Origin: an uncultured Porphyromonadaceae bacterium
GTDB lineage: Bacteria > Bacteroidota > Bacteroidia > Bacteroidales > Muribaculaceae
Length of the DNA stretch: 7,892 nt
Assembly: GCA_900550395.1 (NCBI GenBank)
Contig: URSD01000061.1
Location: forward strand, 1-7,892
Reading direction: 5' to 3'
Shown: in pieces, positions 1 to 7,193 of the stretch
Layout: every line of letters begins with the position of its first letter
Numbering within the stretch: position 1 is the stretch's first letter
Program-made: the position numbers and the translations under genes
Notes under the pieces: generated by a model
What the model saw: the letters and a program-made list of their open reading frames with translations, nothing else
The model's database searches: none
What the model was told of the DNA's origin: nothing

Positions 1-76
1 CGCTCCTGCTCCCGCAGGATGAAATACCCTCCAAAATCTGCAACCCCTGAGTTAACATCCGTTTTTAAACAGCCTC
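1..76. other. Left flank, no supported gene
   Basis: This stretch lies downstream of the Lnb-like gene, whose stop codon is at 77-79. I see no gene that can be supported. The longest minus-strand reading starts at an ATG at 56-58 and runs off the window after 19 codons; it has no recognisable content. A small hairpin (TCCTGC at 4-9, loop TCCC, GCAGGA at 14-19) has no T-run after it on either strand and is weak as a terminator. The near-palindrome GTTTTTAAAC at 61-70, right after the gene, could be a chance AT-rich element or the edge of a mobile element, but nothing here proves either. Confidence 0.3.
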
Positions 77-1267
77 TTAGTTCCGTGTATGTTTTGCGGC
101 CGTAGCCGTGATTGTGATGTAGTTGGCAGCACGCAGCGCATCGGCGGCTATGAGGGGCCAGAATGCGATGTTGGCGCTTTGAGGAAGCAGCGGCCACGCG
201 GCGCACATTGCGAAAATCACTGCAAAGTTAGCAATTTGATAGCATAATACAAGGTGTTGTGCCTTTTTTATCCAGATAAAAATAACGGGCAAGAGGCACA
301 AAGGGTTCACCCACGCCAGCAGATAATTGGGCGACGTGGCCTCGTGGGAGGAAAATACGGTCAGGAAGAACACCAGGCAGCCGGCCACGCCCAGCACGCC
401 GTAGAGCGCGGCGTCGAAGACGCGGCACACCCGGCGCCGGCGCCGGTCGCGCACGGTGACGGCCACTGCAGCGGCCAGCACGACGAGGGCTGCGGCCATA
501 GGCGTGGCCCACCACGGCGTGGCTCCTGCCACGGCGGCGCCTGCGGGCGCCGCTACCGCCACGACGGCGTCGCCGGCAATGGGGCGTCCGTCGGTGCGCG
601 TCGCCTTTGCGAGCTGCACTTCGAGAGCTATGGGGGAGAATGCTTTCTCGCGGTTGCTCAGACGGTAGTCTATGCCGGAGCCGAGAGCCAGGTCGATGCC
701 GAACTGATACCACGGATAGTTACGGTGGTAGGCGCGCATCATCCCGCGGAACGTGTCGCCGGCATGGGCCGTCGGACGGTCGAGCGTCAGCGTGTCGCCG
801 ATGGCCTCCTCCACCATGCGCAGCGGGCGCGTGGAGCAGTTGTCCTTCACGTAGTTGTAGCGGTAAGTGACGTTCCAGGGCAGCAGGTTGTCCTGAAGCA
901 GTTGCAGCAGGCGATGCTTTTCGGCGCTGTCGAGCAGCAGCGGATACTCCGTGACGCGCCGTCCCTGGCGTCGGTAGCTCTCCAGAAACCGGTCCCAGGG
1001 CGTGGCGCCGCACAGATAGTCGGTCTCGCCGAGCGCAAAACGCCACACGAAGCCCGGTGCGTCGAAGTCGAACAGGCCCCAGTGCACTGCCGCATCGTGC
1101 CCGTCGGGCAGCGTCACGTGCAGCGCGGCATGCCCTTCCAGCTCGTAGACGTCGTGGCCGGCGTCGCAGATTACGAAGCTAACCGCCGTGTCGGCCCTCT
1201 CTGCCGCCAGCGCCGGCAGCATCCACAGCGCCGCCGCGCAAAGCAATATCCTTTTTACAAACGACAT
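77..1267 (-). CDS. lnb: Lnb-like lipoprotein N-acyltransferase (DUF4105 family)
   Basis: This is a 396-residue membrane protein of the DUF4105 family (Lnb N-terminal periplasmic domain). In Bacteroides, Lnb is known to add the third acyl chain to the N-terminal cysteine of lipoproteins, replacing the Lnt enzyme of Proteobacteria. A signal peptide covers residues 1-22. The periplasmic domain follows (about 28-215), with the candidate catalytic His46 in LEGHAAL, the family stretch GLFDFDAPGF (64-73) followed by GETDY (80-84), and candidate nucleophile Cys144 in NYVKDNCSTRP (138-148). An Ala/Val/Gly-rich linker (231-250) leads to about five membrane segments (256-272, 287-305, 322-333, 339-358, 366-381); Arg275-279 is a strong cytoplasmic anchor. 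The segment FSSHEATSPNYLLAWVNPL (305-323) is also typical of this family. The ATG at 1265-1267 gives the signal peptide directly; no Shine-Dalgarno precedes it, as usual in Bacteroidetes. It lies 100 bases after the small secreted-protein gene on the same strand and may be cotranscribed. Family assignment is firm; the exact function is transferred from homologues. Confidence 0.85.
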   Translation of the reverse strand: MSFVKRILLCAAALWMLPALAAERADTAVSFVICDAGHDVYELEGHAALHVTLPDGHDAAVHWGLFDFDAPGFVWRFALGETDYLCGATPWDRFLESYRRQGRRVTEYPLLLDSAEKHRLLQLLQDNLLPWNVTYRYNYVKDNCSTRPLRMVEEAIGDTLTLDRPTAHAGDTFRGMMRAYHRNYPWYQFGIDLALGSGIDYRLSNREKAFSPIALEVQLAKATRTDGRPIAGDAVVAVAAPAGAAVAGATPWWATPMAAALVVLAAAVAVTVRDRRRRRVCRVFDAALYGVLGVAGCLVFFLTVFSSHEATSPNYLLAWVNPLCLLPVIFIWIKKAQHLVLCYQIANFAVIFAMCAAWPLLPQSANIAFWPLIAADALRAANYITITATAAKHTRN

Positions 1268-1367
1268 AGGTATGGATTAATATCCAATATGTTATTTTTG
1301 ATATTTGTGTATTTTTGTATCTTTATCGCCCTCTGTCCTTCTGTATCTCGCCATGGTGAAGTAACTT
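1268..1367. other. AT-rich spacer between two minus-strand genes
   Basis: This 100-base gap separates the DUF4468-like gene from the Lnb-like gene. It is much more AT-rich than the coding DNA on both sides. I found no CAAANNTA, which would be a minus-strand Bacteroidetes -7 box, and no hairpin followed by a T-run, so readthrough from the upstream gene is plausible. Two TATTTTTG motifs (1293-1300 and 1310-1317) fit the Bacteroidetes -7 box on the plus strand, but no plus-strand gene follows, so I regard them as chance. A weak 6-bp inverted repeat (1279-1284 and 1300-1305) has a 15-base loop. Confidence 0.4.
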
Positions 1368-2069
1368 TTAGTTAAGGCCGGTGGCGAGGGACTGTACGAG
1401 CGTGGCGTGGTACTGCTGCACACCCTGGCGGACATCGTGCACTATGCGCCAGGCATGCTCCACGGCGCGGTACTCGTCAGTGGCGCGTCCGCGCTCACGG
1501 TCGCGGTCGTTGCGGAACTGCTGTGTGGCCTGCAACTGCTCCAGATACGCGTTCACTATGTCGTCCAGGCGCTCGTCCACGGGCCACTCCGCCGCCCCGC
1601 CGTAGACGCGCTGTCCCAGGCCAGTGATAAGGTTGCGGTCGGCCTCCGCCTCCGCGTTCATCATGCCCAGCTCGTTTAGCATGTCGGCTCGCTCAGTGGT
1701 GGCGAACGTTACGCGCGGGGCATACACCCGCAGGCGGAATGCGCCGCCGTCGGCCACGTCTATGACGCACGTCTCGCTCATGGCGGCCGTCAGCCACTTC
1801 GACGCCTGGGGCACGGGTGCGCTCCATTTCAGCACCATTGTGCCCATGCGCTCGTCGGTCATGTCTATCACGTCCGAACGGTCGAACGTCAGCGCCACCC
1901 ACAGGCGCAGGCGGCTCATGAGTTCGGCCCTGGAGGGCGAGCCTGCGGCCGTGCCTGATGTTTCCATGTAGGGCTTGTGGGTCACGGCGAATGCCTGTGC
2001 CGAGGCGTCCGTGGGAGCGCATGCGCAGGCCAGTAGTATAAGGAACAGAATACGGTAGATGGATTTCAT
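1368..2069 (-). CDS. Small secreted or lipid-anchored protein, DUF4468-like
   Basis: This 233-residue exported protein has no assigned function. Residues 1-25 form a signal peptide; it may be cut by signal peptidase I after the ASA near residue 24, or be a lipoprotein signal (LLAC or ACAC near 13-17), which I cannot decide. Residues about 47-119 (SRLRLWVALTFDRSDVIDM and the following VLKWSA) resemble the DUF4468 TBP-like domain seen in many Bacteroidetes exported proteins; this is a judgement from pattern, not from a search. The remainder is helical and charged, with a probable coiled region late in the chain (NDRDRERGRATDEYRAVEHAW). The frame stays open upstream to an ATG at 2124-2126, but that codon lies in the promoter's -33 box, so I chose the ATG at 2067-2069, which also begins a proper signal sequence. 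Monocistronic, or cotranscribed with the Lnb-like gene 100 bases downstream. Confidence 0.7.
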   Translation of the reverse strand: MKSIYRILFLILLACACAPTDASAQAFAVTHKPYMETSGTAAGSPSRAELMSRLRLWVALTFDRSDVIDMTDERMGTMVLKWSAPVPQASKWLTAAMSETCVIDVADGGAFRLRVYAPRVTFATTERADMLNELGMMNAEAEADRNLITGLGQRVYGGAAEWPVDERLDDIVNAYLEQLQATQQFRNDRDRERGRATDEYRAVEHAWRIVHDVRQGVQQYHATLVQSLATGLN

Positions 2070-2095
2070 ATGTCGGTGATGCTTGTGTTCTGATG

Positions 2096-2127
2096 CAAAG
2101 GTAGAAATAAAAAACAGCATAGGCAAA
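2096..2127 (-). promoter_or_regulatory. Bacteroidetes sigma-ABfr promoter
   Basis: Read on the minus strand, a TTTG -33 box (2124-2127) is followed by 20 bases and then TACCTTTG (2096-2103), a perfect match to the Bacteroidetes -7 consensus TAnnTTTG. Transcription would start near 2088-2090, giving a leader of about 20 bases before the ATG at 2067-2069. The spacing and position between a terminator and a gene start make a chance match unlikely. It drives the DUF4468-like gene and perhaps the Lnb-like gene. Confidence 0.8.
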
Positions 2128-2150
2128 TCGCATCGCCGCCGCCTCCCTGA

Positions 2151-2190
2151 AAAAGAAGAGCCGCAGCTCCCTGCACGGGGGCTGCGGCTC
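2151..2190 (-). terminator. Rho-independent terminator of the susCD operon
   Basis: The perfect 10-bp arms GAGCCGCAGC (2158-2167) and GCTGCGGCTC (2181-2190) extend inward with TCCC/GGGG pairing, one of them a G-U pair, to a stem of about 14 bp with a 5-base loop. On the minus strand the stem is followed by TTCTTTTT (2150-2157), an interrupted T-tract. It sits about 30 bases after the susD stop codon. No T-run follows on the plus strand, so it works in the minus direction. Confidence 0.85.
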
Positions 2191-2218
2191 GCTATTGATG
2201 TGTGTTTCGGTTCAGGGT

Positions 2219-3943
2219 TTACCAGCCGGGGTTGTTGGGAGCCAGTTTCGGGTTGAGGCTGAGCTGGTCGAGAGGCAGGGGATAGAGATAATACTTCTCG
2301 TTGAACGTACGGGTCTGATCCCAGTTGGCGTTGATGTAACCGTTCGTGGTGCCGTATTCAGGCTGCACGGGAGCGTTGCTGACGTTTGCACCGAGGGCGA
2401 TGTCCGGATTCTTTGTGAAGTCGAGGAGCTGGAGCTGATGCCAGCGTACGAGATCCCAGTAACGGATATTGTCGTCGAGCATGAGTTCGCAGCGACGGCA
2501 GCGACGGATTTCCCACAGCAGACTGGATATGTTGCCCTCCATGTTGTTGGCGGGGTCATTCATGTTTTCGAGATAAGCCTTGTTGAGATTACTGGTGTCA
2601 ATGCCGGCACGATCCCAAAGGGGCTTGATATACTTGGCTACGTCAGCGTCGGACAGCGAATTGAGTTCGGCCTTGGCCTCGGCGATGCCGAGATAGAGGC
2701 GGGCGCCCCAGTAGAGGGGAGCGCAGAGATAACCCTTGTTGATCTCGTTGACTGCGGTAGAGGGCATTGCGGGGTTGAGGAACTTACTAACGCCATAACC
2801 CGAACGCGACCACATGCCAACAGTGTTGCTTGCAGCCCACGGAAGGGCAGGGAACATGATAGCGGGCTGTGTGATCTGAGCCAGACGCTGGTCGCGTACG
2901 GCAAGCAGATTGCTGATGTCAACACTGCTTTCGCTGGGAACGCCCAGATCGGTTTTGTCGCAGCTTGTGGTTGCTGCCGGCTTTCCGTCGATGAAGAGGA
3001 ATGCGTCGAATGCACTCTTTGTCAGGCCGGCGACGCCGTCCGAAGCGCAGCTGTAGTCGGTGATGGAGTTCATGAATACGCCTTCGGCATAGTTCTTCAT
3101 GAAGATCACCTCCGGGTTGCTGGAGAGAGGCGCTATGCCTCCGAGCTCTTTGTCTGCGGCTTTATAGAGGGCTGAATAGTTAGAACCGATGGGGTAGCGG
3201 TCGGCGATAGCCTCACCTGCTTTCACGGCTTCCTCAAAGAACTTCTTGGCGCGTACCTCATCTTTCTGATGGTAGCGTGCCCACGAGCCCTCAAAGAGGC
3301 AGAATTCCATCATCTGAGCATAGGCAAGGTCGGCACTGAGTTCGGTCTTGCTGCTCTGCGTGGCAATATTCTTGGTGGCATAGTCGAAGTCCTCAAATAT
3401 GAAGTCGGCAACTTCGTTGCGCGGAGTGCGCGGACCGTACAATGCCTCGTTGTCGTTGGGGTCGACAACATGTTTGATCAGAGGAACATCGCTGTAGCGA
3501 TGGATGAGGTCGGTGTAGCTGCGCGCGCGGTGCAGGCGTGCGAGACCGATGAAGTTAGCCTTGGTTGCTTCCGGCAGCGTGGAACTTTCTACGCCTTCAA
3601 TCACGAGGTTGGCACGACGGATTTCGACATATGGAGCTGTGTAAGATGCTGAAGACGCCGGAACCGATGTAAATGTCCAGTTGGTGTAAGCCGTGCGGCC
3701 TACCTGATCATCAGAGAGGGTGCTCCAGTAGAACGTGCCACTGCCGCCGCCGTTGCCATAGCCGGAGTAATCCTCATAGAAGTAGTTGATCTGGTTCTGG
3801 ACATTGACACTGTTGCTCCAGAACTCGGGGTTCGCTATCTGCTGCGACAGCGGGAAGCGGTTGTCGTTCAGGAAGTCGTCGCACGAGGTAGTTGCGATGA
3901 CCGACATCACGGCTACTGCACCTATGATATATCTGTTTTTCAT
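2219..3943 (-). CDS. SusD/RagB-family glycan-binding outer-membrane lipoprotein
   Basis: This 574-residue surface lipoprotein would bind oligosaccharide (or another nutrient) and act as a lid over its SusC partner in the outer membrane. The signal peptide ends in a lipobox with Cys21 (IATTSC), followed by DD, the kind of acidic sequence often seen in exported Bacteroidetes lipoproteins. Residues about 131-157 (IGLARLHRARSYTDLIHRYSDVPLI) match the SusD N-terminal TPR-containing core. Residues about 475-500 (EIRRCRRCELMLDDNIRYWDLVRW) match the conserved C-terminal SusD block. The chain ends in LSLNPKLAPNNPGW, the classic SusD ending. The length is typical and the gene is complete. It starts 19 bases after the susC stop, with no Shine-Dalgarno, so the two are one operon closed by the terminator at 2151-2190. 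The substrate cannot be deduced because no enzymes of the locus lie in the window. Confidence 0.93.
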   Translation of the reverse strand: MKNRYIIGAVAVMSVIATTSCDDFLNDNRFPLSQQIANPEFWSNSVNVQNQINYFYEDYSGYGNGGGSGTFYWSTLSDDQVGRTAYTNWTFTSVPASSASYTAPYVEIRRANLVIEGVESSTLPEATKANFIGLARLHRARSYTDLIHRYSDVPLIKHVVDPNDNEALYGPRTPRNEVADFIFEDFDYATKNIATQSSKTELSADLAYAQMMEFCLFEGSWARYHQKDEVRAKKFFEEAVKAGEAIADRYPIGSNYSALYKAADKELGGIAPLSSNPEVIFMKNYAEGVFMNSITDYSCASDGVAGLTKSAFDAFLFIDGKPAATTSCDKTDLGVPSESSVDISNLLAVRDQRLAQITQPAIMFPALPWAASNTVGMWSRSGYGVSKFLNPAMPSTAVNEINKGYLCAPLYWGARLYLGIAEAKAELNSLSDADVAKYIKPLWDRAGIDTSNLNKAYLENMNDPANNMEGNISSLLWEIRRCRRCELMLDDNIRYWDLVRWHQLQLLDFTKNPDIALGANVSNAPVQPEYGTTNGYINANWDQTRTFNEKYYLYPLPLDQLSLNPKLAPNNPGW

Positions 3944-3962
3944 ATTGTTCTTTCAGTTGGGG

Positions 3963-6695
3963 TTAGAAAGTTACCTGAAGGCCGAAGGAGAGTACGCGCT
4001 GCAGAGGAGTTACACGGCCGAATGTTCCCTGACCGCCGTTGGCGCCTTGTGCGTGATTGTTGGCGGAAGATGTCTGTTCGGGGTCAAGCTGATATTTGCC
4101 GGCGCCGTTGTGCAGGAAGCAGAGATTGTCGGCGCTGAAGTATATGCGTGCCTTCTGAATGAGAGCCTTCTTGGTGATGTCGGCAGGAAGAGTGTAGCCC
4201 ACGGTGAGGTTCTTCAGGCGCAGGTAAGCCAAACTGGTGAGATAGCGGCTCTGCGGATAGAAGTTGTTATGGCCGTTGCCGAAGTTATAGACTGTACCGA
4301 CTTTACCGGCGCCGTCGGAACCGCTGTACATGCGGGGATATACATTGTCCTGATTTACTTCGCACTGCGTGAGCATGCCGGTTGCGGGATCATACTTTAC
4401 GAGGTTGTAGTTGTCGAGCTGGTTGGTGAATGTGCCGAGGGCGCTCTGTACCATGGGGACAATTGTCGAACCGGTAGCCCATACGTCGCGTTTTCCGACA
4501 CCCTGGAAGAACATGTCGATGTCGAAGCCCTTCCACGCACCGCCGATACGGAAGCTGTACTCGTAGCGTGGCATTGCATTGCCGATGACTTTTAGGTCAC
4601 CATGATTGCGCACGGAACGTACGGGAATAGGATTGCCGTTTTCGTCCTTCATGTTGGGGTCGCCGAAATTGATGACACCGTCGCCGTTGAGGTCCTTGAA
4701 TTTCACGTCACCGGGGCCGTATGTGAAAGTTCCTACGCCTTCGAGAGCTGCCTGACTGGGCACACCATCATTGGGCACGTATTTGCCGGGCTTGCCGTTC
4801 TCGCCGGGCACGAAGTGGAAGTCGTCCTCTGTGAAGTAGCGTTCGGTCTCGAAGCCCCATATATCGCCGTAGTAGAGACCTTGGGTGTAGTCTGAGCCAT
4901 CAGGATTGTAGTTGTAGATGACGCCTGAATCATCGTTCCATTTCGAAATCTTGGTGCGTGCGTCGCCGATGCTGAACGTTGCATATATGTCTGCGTCGCC
5001 GAAACTGTGGTTCCAGTTCAGACCGAGTTCCCAGCCGCGTGTGCGGAGTTCTCCGTTGTTTTGATAAGGTGCACGTCCGCCGAGTACGCCGGGCAGAGTC
5101 TGGCCGGGGCCAAGCATGTCCTTTGTGCTACGCTGATACCAGTCGAAGTTAAGGTTGATGCTGTTGTCGAGGAATCCGAGGTCAAAGCCAAGGTCGGTGG
5201 TCACGATGCGCTCCCAGGTGAGAGAGCTGGACACGAGTGCGGGCATGCTGTATTCGGTAATCTTCTGACCGTTGGCAATCCAGTGTACACTTCCCTGAGT
5301 TACCTGACCGACGGTAGAGAGGAATCGGTTTGTGCCGACTGCCTCATTGCCGATGTGGCCGTAGCTGCCGCGAATCTTACCGTTGCTGATGATATTGTCA
5401 ATCTTCAGGCTCTTCCAGTAATTTTCTTCGGTGAAGCGGTAGCCAGCGGAGAAGCTGGGGAAGAAAGCCCACTGGTCGGCTGCGGGGAATCGGCTCGAAC
5501 CGTCGTAACGGCCGTTCACCTCCAGAAGATAGATGCCCTTGTAGTCGTAGTTGATACGGCCGAAGAAGCCTGTGGTGGCGCGGTGCGTGTGTGTGCCACT
5601 TGTCTGATAGGTTGTGCCGTCGGTCAGATCTATGTTGGGCAGATTATAGTCCGTAAGACCGGTGCGGCGAGCGTAGAAGTAGCGGTACTCATTATGATCG
5701 GCGCTCCAGCCGGCCATAACCTTAAGGTTATGTGCCTCGGCGAAGGTCTTCTGATATGTAGCAAAGACGTTGGCCGTCCACATAGCGTTACGATAATTGC
5801 TCTGTGCAGTCTGAGACGTTGCCTGTGAAATAGGAGCATACACACCGAGACCTTTTGTGCCGGGGGTCCAGTTGTTCCAGGCCGTATAGGGTACTAAGGC
5901 CGCATCGCTGTTCTGGTTACGAAGGTCGTAGGTGAAGTCGGCCTGCAGGGTGAGTCCTGGCAGCAGTGTTGCGCGCATCCATGCCTGCATGCGGGTTTGG
6001 GTAGTCACTGTCTCGTCATTGTGGCCGTTGAGGCGAACAGTGACGTCGTTGCGGAAGCTCTTGGGCTGACCTTCTGCGTCAAGAACGTAGCCGGGCATTT
6101 CGAAGAACGAGGGGAAACGCCAAAGATACTGATAGGAGTCGCGGTAATTGTTCGCATTATAATAAAGGTTCGGGCTCGTGTACTCGCGGTCGCTGAAACT
6201 GAAGCGTGCGCCGGCGCGCAGGAAGCTGAAAATCTCGGTGTCGATGCTGGCATTTGCCATGTAGCGGTGCATCTTGTCGGGATTGAACTTATAGAGGCCC
6301 TCCTTGCTGTCGTAGCCGAAGCTTACGCGGTAGTTGGTCTTGCCGCTTTGGCCCTCAAGACTTACGTTGTGCTTCTGGCCGGGAGCAGCCTGGAAATAAG
6401 TTTCTGCTACATCCCAGTCGGCATAGCAGAGGAAACGGTTGGTCTGCATCAACTCGCCGGTGATGGGCGAGTACCAGGGAGCACCTGTTTCAGGCAGAAT
6501 GTAGTAGTCGCCTACATTGTCCTTGCTCTGGAACGGCTGCATCTCCACGTAGCTGGTGTACTGCTTGCCGCCATGCTGTGCTGCCCATGCCTCGGCAAAG
6601 GGAAGCAGGTCGGTGTAGTACATCGAGAAGATTTCCTTGTCGCCGCCGGGGTTGGAGTCGTCCATGGCAACCTTCAGAGGGGTGACGGTGGTGTT
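3963..6695 (-). CDS. SusC/RagA-family TonB-dependent transporter, N-terminus missing
   Basis: About 910 residues of an outer-membrane TonB-dependent transporter remain; this protein imports the ligand captured by SusD, powered by TonB-ExbBD. The visible part is the beta-barrel. It includes the typical strand pair around GRYDGSSRFPAADQWAFFPSFS (about 5450-5515), an EF-hand-like loop DLNGDGVINFGD (about 4660-4700) common in SusC proteins, GQKHNVSLEG (about 6345-6375), and the C-terminal ending LQRVLSFGLQVTF with the terminal Phe used for barrel insertion. The signal peptide, carboxypeptidase-D-like domain, TonB box and plug are all absent. The open frame continues to a GTG at 6831-6833, but beyond about 6695 its translation is only the antisense of another gene, so it does not encode SusC. 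The 5' edge given here is my estimate of the breakpoint, uncertain by about 30 bases. No promoter for susCD is left in the window. Confidence 0.9.
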   Translation of the reverse strand, partial: NTTVTPLKVAMDDSNPGGDKEIFSMYYTDLLPFAEAWAAQHGGKQYTSYVEMQPFQSKDNVGDYYILPETGAPWYSPITGELMQTNRFLCYADWDVAETYFQAAPGQKHNVSLEGQSGKTNYRVSFGYDSKEGLYKFNPDKMHRYMANASIDTEIFSFLRAGARFSFSDREYTSPNLYYNANNYRDSYQYLWRFPSFFEMPGYVLDAEGQPKSFRNDVTVRLNGHNDETVTTQTRMQAWMRATLLPGLTLQADFTYDLRNQNSDAALVPYTAWNNWTPGTKGLGVYAPISQATSQTAQSNYRNAMWTANVFATYQKTFAEAHNLKVMAGWSADHNEYRYFYARRTGLTDYNLPNIDLTDGTTYQTSGTHTHRATTGFFGRINYDYKGIYLLEVNGRYDGSSRFPAADQWAFFPSFSAGYRFTEENYWKSLKIDNIISNGKIRGSYGHIGNEAVGTNRFLSTVGQVTQGSVHWIANGQKITEYSMPALVSSSLTWERIVTTDLGFDLGFLDNSINLNFDWYQRSTKDMLGPGQTLPGVLGGRAPYQNNGELRTRGWELGLNWNHSFGDADIYATFSIGDARTKISKWNDDSGVIYNYNPDGSDYTQGLYYGDIWGFETERYFTEDDFHFVPGENGKPGKYVPNDGVPSQAALEGVGTFTYGPGDVKFKDLNGDGVINFGDPNMKDENGNPIPVRSVRNHGDLKVIGNAMPRYEYSFRIGGAWKGFDIDMFFQGVGKRDVWATGSTIVPMVQSALGTFTNQLDNYNLVKYDPATGMLTQCEVNQDNVYPRMYSGSDGAGKVGTVYNFGNGHNNFYPQSRYLTSLAYLRLKNLTVGYTLPADITKKALIQKARIYFSADNLCFLHNGAGKYQLDPEQTSSANNHAQGANGGQGTFGRVTPLQRVLSFGLQVTF

Positions 6696-6725
6696 GGGCG
6701 GCGGCTCGGTGGTTACGCAGGTATG
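6665..6725. other. Junction between Bacteroidales and Firmicutes-type DNA
   Basis: To the left, minus-strand translation (TPLKVAMDDSNPGGDKE) reads as SusC. To the right, SusC similarity ends and a plus-strand frame (VWGVLGEVIFNML) of a conjugation-type membrane protein begins. The switch most probably falls in the GC-rich stretch GGGCGGCGG at about 6696-6704. Both genes are cut internally. No integrase, direct repeat, transposon end or attachment site is visible. Translation signals also change across it: none of the left-hand genes has a Shine-Dalgarno, whereas the three well-supported starts on the right all do. The exact breakpoint cannot be fixed without homologues. Confidence 0.75.
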
Positions 6726-6822
6726 GGGCGTTTTGGGCGAGGTAATCTTCAATATGCTGGTGCTGGTGGGCGCGATCAAGATGAGCGACCGCATCATCCG
6801 GGAGCTGATGGGCCTTGGCTGA
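6703..6822 (+). pseudogene. C-terminal fragment of a conjugation membrane protein, possibly VirB6/TrbL-like
   Basis: About 39 codons in the plus strand end at a TGA (6820-6822). The peptide VWGVLGEVIFNMLVLVGAIK followed by MSDRIIRELMGLG is one hydrophobic segment with an amphipathic, charged tail, which would suit the end of a polytopic transfer protein. In Clostridia-type conjugative elements the gene before prgI and virB4 is often a VirB6/TrbL-like channel protein, so that identity is inferred from position, not from recognised motifs. The upstream part of the frame (from 6637) is SusC antisense and not part of the gene. The frame ends one base before the converging minus-strand gene. Truncated by the junction. 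Confidence 0.45.
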
Positions 6823-6823
6823 T

Positions 6824-7162
6824 TCAGCGCCACAGACCCTCTGTGCTGACGGTGTCTTCGCCGTTCTCCCGTGCTTTGCGAACACGGTAGGAGAAATACT
6901 CCATAGCGGCAGCGTCATCCCGTGCCTGCATAACAAGATCGCAGACAAAGCGGATCAGCGAAAGCAGCCAGGACAGCACCACCAGCCCTACAAGAGCGAA
7001 CAGGATGCGGTCTGCCAGCACGGTATGGGCGCGATACCAGCCGTGGAACACCGTCAGCATGGACACGGTGTACAGCAGCGGGATGGTCATCCGCGTCAGC
7101 GCGGCCAGCCGGGAGAGAAGCGCCAGGACGCCAAGCCCGGCGATCATCAGAAAAGCGATCAT
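6824..7162 (-). CDS. Small membrane protein in reverse orientation within the transfer module
   Basis: I do not recognise this 112-residue protein. It has about three membrane segments (1-22, 26-41, 50-74) and a charged, probably cytoplasmic tail (77-112) rich in Asp, Glu, Arg and Lys. The gene is real rather than a shadow: an AAGGAGGT Shine-Dalgarno (7171-7178) lies 8 bases before the ATG at 7160-7162, the hydrophobic pattern is regular, and the opposing plus frames encode only Gln/His/Arg-rich shadow sequence. Its stop (6824-6826) lies one base from the end of the converging plus-strand gene, and its start faces away from prgI. A promoter with an extended -10 box is visible at 7194-7222. 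Transcription against the transfer operon is unusual. A modulator of the transfer apparatus, an entry-exclusion factor or an unrelated cargo gene are all possible; nothing in the sequence decides. Confidence 0.7.
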   Translation of the reverse strand: MIAFLMIAGLGVLALLSRLAALTRMTIPLLYTVSMLTVFHGWYRAHTVLADRILFALVGLVVLSWLLSLIRFVCDLVMQARDDAAAMEYFSYRVRKARENGEDTVSTEGLWR

Positions 7163-7170
7163 ATGTCACG

Positions 7171-7178
7171 ACCTCCTT
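7171..7178 (-). promoter_or_regulatory. Strong Shine-Dalgarno of the reversed membrane-protein gene
   Basis: AAGGAGGT on the minus strand, 8 bases before the ATG at 7160-7162. It fixes the start codon and shows a Firmicutes-type translation signal, unlike the genes left of the junction. Confidence 0.85.
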
Positions 7179-7193
7179 CATCGGGTTTGTGGC

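Noticed and set aside
221..230. Minus-strand TAACTTTG, a match to the Bacteroidetes -7 box
   Set aside because: It lies inside the coding end of the Lnb-like gene, has no TTTG box at the right distance, and no gene is seen within reach downstream.
1293..1317. Two plus-strand TATTTTTG motifs resembling -7 boxes
   Set aside because: They sit in an AT-rich spacer where the match is cheap, and no plus-strand gene follows.
254..1375. Long plus-strand open frame of 373 codons opposite the Lnb-like gene
   Set aside because: It is rich in Arg, His, Gln, Cys and Gly, has no domain pattern, and mirrors a minus-strand gene with a signal peptide, catalytic motifs and membrane segments. High GC and codon bias create such shadows.
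2195..3175. Plus-strand open frame of 326 codons opposite susD
   Set aside because: The minus strand has the complete SusD pattern from lipobox to NNPGW ending. The plus translation shows no family and no start signals.
6696..6833. Extension of the SusC frame to a GTG at 6831-6833
   Set aside because: The added residues have no signal peptide or plug sequence and are the exact antisense of a better plus-strand frame of the conjugation module.
5007..6890. Two plus-strand open frames of 273 and 297 codons opposite susC
   Set aside because: They are antisense to clear SusC barrel sequence. The second even crosses the lineage junction, which a real gene could not do sensibly.
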